A stretch of DNA of 10,918 nt from an uncultured Bacteroides sp. (lineage in GTDB: Bacteria > Bacteroidota > Bacteroidia > Bacteroidales > Bacteroidaceae): the NCBI GenBank assembly GCA_934716785.1, contig CAKUYM010000128.1, forward strand, positions 1 to 10,918, read 5' to 3'. Shown in pieces: positions 6,463-10,918 of the stretch. Under the pieces are notes generated by a model. The model did not search any database and was not told where the DNA came from. It worked only from the letters and a program-made list of their open reading frames with translations. Made by a program: the position numbers and the translations under genes. Within the stretch, counting starts at the first letter, position 1. The number at the start of each line of letters is the position of its first letter.

Positions 6463-7500
6463 ATGTTGACGAAAGTAATAGAACAAGCTAAGATAGACCA
6501 TGCCATCAAATGGTTTGAGCGTGCCGACAAAATAGTGATTGTATCCCATGTCTCTCCGGATGGTGATGCCATAGGTTCTTCATTGGGGTTATACCATTTC
6601 TTGGACTCGCAGGAAAAGACCGTAAATGTGATCGTACCTAACGCCTTTCCCGATTTCCTGAAATGGATGCCGGGTAGTAAAGACATCCTTTTGTATGACC
6701 GTTACAAGGACTTTGCCGACAAGCTGATTGCCGAAGCGGATGTTATTTGTTGCTTGGACTTCAATGCATTGAAGCGTATTGACGATATGGCGGATGCCGT
6801 AGCGGCTTCTCCTGCCCGCAAGATAATGATAGACCATCATCTATATCCCGAAGAGTTCTGTGGCATAACGATGTCTTATCCTAAAATATCATCTACTTCC
6901 GAACTTATATTCCGTCTGATTTGTCGGATGGGCTATTTTAGCGATATATCGAAAGAAGGGGCAGAGTGTATTTATACGGGTATGATGACAGATACCGGTG
7001 GATTTACTTACAACTCGAATAATCGGGAGATTTATTTTATCATCAGCGAGCTTCTCTCCAAAGGAATTGATAAGGATGATATTTATCGTAAAGTGTACAA
7101 CACCTATTCAGAGAGCCGTTTGCGCCTGATGGGGTATGTACTGTCAAACATGACTGTCTACTCGGATTGTAACGCTGCGCTGATAACGTTGACAAAGGCC
7201 GAACAGAGTAAATTTAACTATATAAAAGGTGATAGCGAAGGCTTTGTCAATATTCCTCTTACCATCAAGAATGTTTGTTTCTCTTGTTTCCTGCGTGAAG
7301 ATACCGAGAAGCCGATGATAAAGATTTCCCTCCGTTCGGTAGGGACATTTCCGTGCAATCAGTTGGCTGCCGAATTCTTTCACGGCGGCGGACATCTTAA
7401 TGCATCCGGCGGTGAGTTTTTCGGAACTATAGAAGAGGCGAAAGCAGTCTTTGAGAAAGCGCTTGAGAAGTATAAACCTTTGCTGACAGCCAAAAGCTAA
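6463..7500 (+). CDS. nrnA: DHH-DHHA1 phosphoesterase, NrnA-like (nanoRNase / pAp phosphatase)
   Basis: NrnA-type enzymes degrade oligoribonucleotides of two to a few bases from RNA decay and, in many species, dephosphorylate 3'-phosphoadenosine 5'-phosphate to AMP. The 345-residue cytosolic protein has the full DHH domain (about 15-190): SHVSPDGDAIGSS (28-40) with H29, D33 and D35, CLDFN (97-101) with D99, the name-giving DHH at 124-126, and MTDTGGF (175-181) with D177. These are the expected ligands for the two metal ions. The DHHA1 domain (about 225-340) carries the substrate-binding GGGHLNASGG (308-317). All catalytic positions are intact. Whether its main substrate is nanoRNA, pAp or a cyclic-dinucleotide product such as pApA cannot be read from the sequence. 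It follows comEC by 46 bases with its own promoter-like octamer; the start is preceded by an A-rich leader (AAAGAAC) rather than a Shine-Dalgarno sequence. Confidence 0.9.
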   Translation: MLTKVIEQAKIDHAIKWFERADKIVIVSHVSPDGDAIGSSLGLYHFLDSQEKTVNVIVPNAFPDFLKWMPGSKDILLYDRYKDFADKLIAEADVICCLDFNALKRIDDMADAVAASPARKIMIDHHLYPEEFCGITMSYPKISSTSELIFRLICRMGYFSDISKEGAECIYTGMMTDTGGFTYNSNNREIYFIISELLSKGIDKDDIYRKVYNTYSESRLRLMGYVLSNMTVYSDCNAALITLTKAEQSKFNYIKGDSEGFVNIPLTIKNVCFSCFLREDTEKPMIKISLRSVGTFPCNQLAAEFFHGGGHLNASGGEFFGTIEEAKAVFEKALEKYKPLLTAKS

Positions 7501-7506
7501 GGATAG

Positions 7507-7573
7507 AAGGTTAAAAGTGGATATGAAAAGGTTAAAAGATACGAACTTTCAACTTTCCTCTTTCCTCTTTTAA
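7507..7573. repeat. Short direct repeats and imperfect inverted repeat after the nrnA-like gene
   Basis: AAGGTTAAAAG occurs exactly twice, at 7507-7517 and 7528-7538, 21 bases apart. A pyrimidine-rich stretch then follows (7546-7571, with CTTTC and CTTTCCT units). TTAAAAGA at 7532-7539 and TCTTTTAA at 7566-7573 are perfect inverted copies around a 26-base loop, and further A/G to C/T pairing is possible between the arms. It could weakly fold in RNA and reduce read-through, but it is not a clear intrinsic terminator. Similar A/G- and C/T-rich spacers are frequent between Bacteroides genes. Confidence 0.45.
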
Positions 7574-7592
7574 TGATTTTGAGATACATTTG
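7561..7592 (+). promoter_or_regulatory. Putative sigma-ABfr promoter for the lipoprotein-glmM pair
   Basis: TACATTTG at 7585-7592 matches the -7 consensus TAnnTTTG exactly, the same octamer as at 218 and 6433. Upstream at 20 bases is TTTC (7561-7564), three of four matches to the -33 TTTG. The predicted start is near 7597-7602, about 20 bases before ATG 7619. Confidence 0.5.
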
Positions 7593-7618
7593 TACAGAAT
7601 ATAGCTAAATAACAGATA

Positions 7619-8290
7619 ATGAAGAAACTTGTATTTTTATTTCTCTCTTTGTTAACCGCCGGAGGTTTGTTTCAGGCATGCGACAATTCGAAGACCTATG
7701 CTGAAATGCTGGAAGATGAGAAAAAGGCTGTAGAGAAGTTCATCAAAGATAGTGCGATTCATGTGATTTCAATCAGTGAGTTCGAACGGAATGATACCGT
7801 GACGAAAGTGAAAGGGAAAGATGGGGCGACTTATGATGAGTTTGTACTATTCTCCAGTGAGGGAGTATATATGCAGATTATAGACCGTGGCGACTATGAT
7901 GCGAATGATAAAAATGCGTATAAGTTTGTAGATGGTGACAACATCTGCACCCGCTACGTGGAAACGGATGTCGATACCCGCACGCTTACCGCTTTCAATA
8001 CTCCTTTGGAGGACTACATGGATGCAGGACAATATTATGCTTATCCTGCCGTATTCCGTTATGTTAAGAAAGAAACTTATTCTGCCGGTACATTCATTGA
8101 AATGGATTATGCGTGGGGAAGCGTCTACGGAACCACTGCCGTACCGCAAGGATGGCTGTTGGCATTGCCTTATTTGCGCAACAACGCTCATGTGCGTCTG
8201 ATTGTTCCTTCTAAAATGGGGCATAGTACCGCACAACAAAATGTGACTCCTTACTTCTATGATATTACCGAGTTCCTAAAAGCACGTTAA
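7619..8290 (+). CDS. DUF4827-type lipoprotein, probably FKBP-like fold
   Basis: A 223-residue exported protein. Residues 1-20 are a signal peptide (KK, then a hydrophobic run), ending in LFQAC with Cys21 as the likely lipidation site; the mature protein starts CDNSKTYAEM. No clear acidic surface-export signal follows the cysteine, so a periplasm-facing lipoprotein is more likely than a surface one. I associate it with the Bacteroidales DUF4827 family from memory. The later part resembles FKBP peptidyl-prolyl isomerases in strand order: GVYMQIIDRG (82-91), GDNICTRYVET (106-116), VPQGWLLALPYLRNNAHVRL (175-194), the IVPSKMGHS segment (195-203) and TPYFYDITEFL (210-220), compare FKBP vi-G-w-eal--m--G-k-rl-iP--laYG---l-f-veLl. 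Isomerase activity is not claimed, since several pocket aromatics cannot be matched. It lies 118 bases after the nrnA-like gene and 41 before glmM, so it may share a transcript with glmM. Confidence 0.8.
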   Translation: MKKLVFLFLSLLTAGGLFQACDNSKTYAEMLEDEKKAVEKFIKDSAIHVISISEFERNDTVTKVKGKDGATYDEFVLFSSEGVYMQIIDRGDYDANDKNAYKFVDGDNICTRYVETDVDTRTLTAFNTPLEDYMDAGQYYAYPAVFRYVKKETYSAGTFIEMDYAWGSVYGTTAVPQGWLLALPYLRNNAHVRLIVPSKMGHSTAQQNVTPYFYDITEFLKAR

Positions 8291-8313
8291 GATACTACTA
8301 ATATTAAAATAAA

Positions 8314-8328
8314 TCTTTTAGTAAAAGA
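8314..8328. repeat. 15-base palindrome just before the glmM start
   Basis: TCTTTTA, one central G, TAAAAGA form a perfect seven-base inverted repeat ending three bases before ATG 8332. A one-base loop makes an RNA hairpin unlikely, so if meaningful it would be a DNA-binding site overlapping the ribosome-binding region. In AT-rich spacers such a palindrome can arise by chance. Confidence 0.3.
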
Positions 8329-8331
8329 CCT

Positions 8332-9723
8332 ATGACTCTAATCAAATCTATCTCTGGTATCCGCGGAACTATCGGCGGAAGCGCGGGTGAAGGACTGAAT
8401 CCACTCGACATTGTGAAATTCACTTCTGCTTATTCCACTTTGATTCGCAAGACTTGTAAAGTGCAAAGCAATAAGATTGTTGTGGGACGTGATGCCCGCA
8501 TCTCCGGTGAAATGGTGAAAAACGTAGTAGTCGGTACCCTGATGGGAATGGGCTGGGATGTGGTAGACATCGATTTGGCTTCTACTCCGACTACCGAACT
8601 GGCTGTAACGATGGAAGGTGCTTGCGGCGGTATTATACTGACTGCTTCTCATAACCCGAAACAGTGGAATGCACTGAAGTTATTGAATGAGCACGGTGAA
8701 TTCTTGAATGCTGCCGAAGGCAATGAAGTGCTGCGGATTGCTGAAGCGGAAGAATTCAGCTATGCTGATGTTGACCACTTGGGATCTTACCGCAAGGACT
8801 TGACTTACAATAAGAAACATATCGACAGTGTGTTGGCTCTCGACTTGGTAGACGTTGAAGCTATCAAGAAAGCTGATTTCCGTGTAGCTATCGACTGTGT
8901 AAATTCGGTAGGTGGCATTATTCTTCCCGAACTTTTGGAGCGTCTGGGTGTGAAACATGTAGAGAAACTCTACTGCGAGCCTACCGGAAATTTCCAACAT
9001 AATCCGGAACCGCTTGAAAAGAACTTGGGTGATATCATGAACTTGATGAAAGGTGGAAAGGCTGATGTCGCTTTTGTCGTAGACCCTGACGTTGACCGCT
9101 TGGCAATGATTTGCGAAAACGGTGTGATGTACGGTGAAGAATATACATTGGTGACTGTTGCCGACTATGTGTTGAAACATACTCCGGGCAATACGGTTTC
9201 CAATTTGAGCTCTACTCGTGCTTTGCGTGATGTAACTCGCAAATACGGTATGGAATACAATGCTTCTGCCGTAGGTGAAGTAAATGTAGTGGCAAAGATG
9301 AAGGCCACCAACGCTGTTATCGGTGGTGAAGGAAACGGTGGAGTTATCTATCCTGCCAGCCACTACGGACGTGACGCATTGGTAGGTATCGCTTTATTCC
9401 TCAGCCATCTGGCTCATGAAGGAAAGAAAGTCAGCGAACTCCGCGCTACTTATCCTTCTTATTTTATGGCAAAGAACCGCATTGATCTGACTCCTGATAC
9501 GGATGTGGACGCCATCCTTGCCAAAGTGAAGGAAATCTACAAGAATGAAGAGATTAATGATATCGACGGTGTGAAGATTGACTTTGCCGACAAGTGGGTA
9601 CACCTGCGCAAGAGCAACACCGAGCCTATCATCCGTGTATATAGCGAAGCATCTACATTGGAAGCTGCCGAAGAGATCGGTCAGAAGATAATGGATGTAG
9701 TTAATGAGTTGGCGAAGAAATAA
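8332..9723 (+). CDS. glmM: Phosphoglucosamine mutase (alpha-D-phosphohexomutase family)
   Basis: The enzyme most likely converts glucosamine 6-phosphate to glucosamine 1-phosphate, feeding UDP-GlcNAc synthesis for peptidoglycan and lipid A. The 463 residues show all four hexomutase domains: ISGIRG near the N-terminus (7-12), the phosphoserine loop TASHNPKQWN (104-113) with S106, the metal loop DPDVDR (251-256) with D251, D253 and D255, the sugar-specificity loop GGEGNGG (331-337) with E333 and N335, and the phosphate-binding loop RKSNTEPIIR (426-435). The GEGNGG and SNTEP forms differ from E. coli GlmM (GEQSGH, SGTEP) and resemble archaeal phosphoglucosamine mutases; this version is standard in Bacteroidetes. 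Phosphomannomutase or phosphoglucomutase activity cannot be excluded. The start at 8332 puts the ISGIRG motif at its normal place. It is followed by a strong terminator. Confidence 0.88.
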   Translation: MTLIKSISGIRGTIGGSAGEGLNPLDIVKFTSAYSTLIRKTCKVQSNKIVVGRDARISGEMVKNVVVGTLMGMGWDVVDIDLASTPTTELAVTMEGACGGIILTASHNPKQWNALKLLNEHGEFLNAAEGNEVLRIAEAEEFSYADVDHLGSYRKDLTYNKKHIDSVLALDLVDVEAIKKADFRVAIDCVNSVGGIILPELLERLGVKHVEKLYCEPTGNFQHNPEPLEKNLGDIMNLMKGGKADVAFVVDPDVDRLAMICENGVMYGEEYTLVTVADYVLKHTPGNTVSNLSSTRALRDVTRKYGMEYNASAVGEVNVVAKMKATNAVIGGEGNGGVIYPASHYGRDALVGIALFLSHLAHEGKKVSELRATYPSYFMAKNRIDLTPDTDVDAILAKVKEIYKNEEINDIDGVKIDFADKWVHLRKSNTEPIIRVYSEASTLEAAEEIGQKIMDVVNELAKK

Positions 9724-9743
9724 CAAATTCATTAATAATAGTC

Positions 9744-9788
9744 TAAAAGAAAGGAGAGTCTGATTGTGTCAGGCTCTCCTTTCTTTTA
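9744..9788. terminator. Bidirectional intrinsic terminator between glmM and the Nudix gene
   Basis: Bases 9744-9763 and 9769-9788 form a 20-base-pair stem with a five-base loop (TTGTG); the only non-Watson-Crick pair is T9759 with G9773 (a G-U wobble). The core GGAGAG/CTCTCC is GC-rich, and the stem base is AAAAGAAA against TTTCTTTT, so each strand ends in a T-rich run. It lies 20 bases after the glmM stop and 20 bases past the end of the convergent Nudix gene, so it can serve both transcripts. Confidence 0.93.
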
Positions 9789-9808
9789 AACTTCTTTGCT
9801 CGCTTTAT

Positions 9809-10324
9809 TTAAGAAATGGAAGGTATTAGGGATACCTTCTTCAGTTCTCCTTCAAAATTGGGCGTGAATATGCCTTTTCCCAAGTTCTCTTTTATTTCTT
9901 CGATAGTCCAGAATCGTCCGCCGTCCAGTTCATCGCTGGGGTGGATCTCACCGTCATAAATGGTCTTATGGACAAATACAAGTTCTTTCTCGCGGTCGGA
10001 TTCAAAAACATAGTTTGCCAAAAGCTCAGGAGTAAAGTCCGTGATGCCTAATTCTTCACGTACCTCCCGCTTGAGGGCTATCTCCACACTTTCACCCAAA
10101 TCGACATGACCGCCCACGGCTGTGTCCCACTTTCCTGGCTGTATGTCTTTCCATTCGGGGCGTTTTTGCAGATACAAATCTCCTTTACTATTGAACACGT
10201 GCAGATGAACGACCGGATGAAGTAACTTCTTTCCGCTGTGACATTCTCCACGAGTGGCTGCTCCGGTGATATTCCCTTGTTCATCGACAATGGGGAACAT
10301 TTCTTGGTTATTATCGCTTGGCAT
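9809..10324 (-). CDS. Nudix hydrolase, YfcD/IPP-isomerase-like subgroup
   Basis: Nudix enzymes cleave compounds with a nucleoside diphosphate linked to another group, or related pyrophosphates. This 171-residue protein contains a complete Nudix box at 72-94: G72, E78, and REVREELGI (86-94) with metal-binding E87, E90 and E91. Before the box it has FPIVDEQGNITGAATRGECH (10-29) and then HLHVFNSKGDLYLQKR (40-55) and PGKWDTAVGG (63-72), an arrangement seen in YfcD-like proteins and in type I isopentenyl-diphosphate isomerases. The complete Nudix box speaks for hydrolase activity rather than isomerase. The substrate is unknown. ATG at 10324 comes 11 bases after the queA stop, so both genes are likely co-transcribed; its 3' end faces the terminator shared with glmM. 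Confidence 0.88.
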   Translation of the reverse strand: MPSDNNQEMFPIVDEQGNITGAATRGECHSGKKLLHPVVHLHVFNSKGDLYLQKRPEWKDIQPGKWDTAVGGHVDLGESVEIALKREVREELGITDFTPELLANYVFESDREKELVFVHKTIYDGEIHPSDELDGGRFWTIEEIKENLGKGIFTPNFEGELKKVSLIPSIS

Positions 10325-10335
10325 AATTATTTCTT

Positions 10336-10918
10336 TTACGGAATTAATAAGGAAGAATCTCCATAACTCAGAAAACGGAAGTCATGGCTCAGGGCATAAT
10401 CGTAAATAGTGCGCCAGTCTCCTTTTACGAATGCCGAAACCAAGAGCAATAAGGTGCTTTGCGGCTGATGGAAATTAGTGACCATTGCTTTTACTATTTT
10501 ATATTGATAGCCGGGAGCGATAATGATTTGCGTACTGGTGTGCAGTGCTTCAAGCCCGTTTCTGTCGAGATAGCCCAATATCTTCTGCAATGCGACTACC
10601 GGTGGAAGTTGCTCATGTCTTTCATAAGGTTGCCACTGTCTGACGTGCAGTTCCTGTTCTGTCGCATCCGGATTCTCGGTAAGCATGATCCCGATGTGAT
10701 ACAGGCTTTCGAGAGTGCGTACGGAAGTAGTCCCTACGGCAATGGCGCAGCCATCATGGTCGATAAGTTTCTTGATAGTACTTCGATTGACGGATATATA
10801 TTCCGTATGCATTTCGTGCCCTTCAATTTCTTCGCTTTTCACAGGTTTGAAAGTTCCTGCTCCTACGTGCAGGGTCAACTCTTCAAGTTCTATTCCCTTC
10901 GCTTGCAGCGCATCCAGC
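10336..10918 (-). CDS. queA: S-adenosylmethionine:tRNA ribosyltransferase-isomerase, C-terminal part
   Basis: QueA transfers and rearranges the ribosyl part of S-adenosylmethionine onto preQ1 at position 34 of tRNAs with GUN anticodons, forming epoxyqueuosine. The window holds the last 193 residues of a family whose members are near 350, so the N-terminal part lies beyond the right edge. Recognisable family segments in order are LDALQAKGIELEELTLHVGAGTF split around the edge of the TLHVGAGTFKPV motif, AVGTTSVRTLESL, TNFHQPQSTLLLLVSAFV and FRFLSYGDSSLL close to the end. The reading is open to the window edge; the TTG at 10878 is an internal leucine codon within the conserved motif, not a start. 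It is the upstream gene of the minus-strand pair with the Nudix hydrolase, 11 bases away. No frameshift is seen. Confidence 0.95.
   Translation of the reverse strand, partial: LDALQAKGIELEELTLHVGAGTFKPVKSEEIEGHEMHTEYISVNRSTIKKLIDHDGCAIAVGTTSVRTLESLYHIGIMLTENPDATEQELHVRQWQPYERHEQLPPVVALQKILGYLDRNGLEALHTSTQIIIAPGYQYKIVKAMVTNFHQPQSTLLLLVSAFVKGDWRTIYDYALSHDFRFLSYGDSSLLIP

Noticed and set aside
6237..6686. 149-codon minus-strand open frame across the comEC-nrnA gap
   Set aside because: It overlaps the ends of two well-supported genes and spans the likely nrnA promoter; no homology pattern is visible.
7501..7618. Riboswitch, small RNA or recombination site in the longest gap
   Set aside because: Only simple repeats and a promoter-like site are visible; no conserved riboswitch core or strong hairpin with a T-run was found.
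8680..9363. 227-codon open frame on the minus strand inside glmM
   Set aside because: It lies wholly opposite a gene with all hexomutase motifs intact, and its product shows no domain-like pattern. It is a shadow of codon bias.
10336..10878. Short version of queA starting at TTG 10878
   Set aside because: The frame is open to the window edge, and the upstream residues LDALQAKGIELEEL continue the QueA match, so this is an edge-truncated gene.
1..10918. Mobile element, CRISPR array, phage or defence genes, tRNA or rRNA
   Set aside because: No transposase, integrase, nuclease-system genes, regularly spaced repeats or RNA gene patterns were seen; every gene belongs to a core or common Bacteroides family.

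Overview
The window looks like chromosomal DNA of a Bacteroides species, probably close to B. thetaiotaomicron or B. ovatus. The grounds are the recognisable Bacteroidales protein versions (a ComEC without a usable metallo-beta-lactamase tail, a lipoprotein of the DUF4827 type, a GlmM with the GEGNGG signature), three copies of the Bacteroidetes sigma-ABfr -7 octamer TACATTTG, and A-rich leaders without clear Shine-Dalgarno sequences. The species is an inference; no database search was possible.

Layout. At the left edge is the N-terminal part of a hotdog-fold acyl-CoA thioesterase on the minus strand. It is divergent from a plus-strand run: single-domain TsaC/YrdC (tRNA t6A synthesis), a ClC chloride channel/transporter with two CBS domains, Fmt (formylation of initiator Met-tRNA), Rpe (pentose-phosphate epimerase) and a ComEC/Rec2-like membrane protein. 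These five genes are separated by 0 to 22 bases and are probably one transcript. A second possible promoter precedes an NrnA-type DHH-DHHA1 phosphoesterase. After a 118-base gap with small repeats and a third promoter-like octamer come a predicted FKBP-like lipoprotein and a phosphoglucosamine mutase (GlmM). A strong 20-bp hairpin then ends transcription from both sides, because the next two genes run toward it on the minus strand: a YfcD-like Nudix hydrolase and, upstream of it, the C-terminal part of QueA (queuosine synthesis), cut by the right edge.

How the genes fit together. Most are housekeeping: two tRNA-related steps in the left operon (t6A modification, fMet-tRNA) and one in the right operon (queuosine), plus central carbon metabolism and amino-sugar supply for the cell wall. 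ComEC next to a short-oligonucleotide phosphoesterase is suggestive for nucleic-acid turnover, but only as a neighbourhood hint. There is no mobile element, CRISPR array, tRNA or rRNA, and no gap over 300 bases. I see no wholly new system. The most interesting points are molecular details: missing proton glutamate in the ClC, eroded ComEC tail, odd ComEC start, FKBP-like pattern in the lipoprotein, archaeal-type GlmM motifs, and nearly touching divergent promoters.
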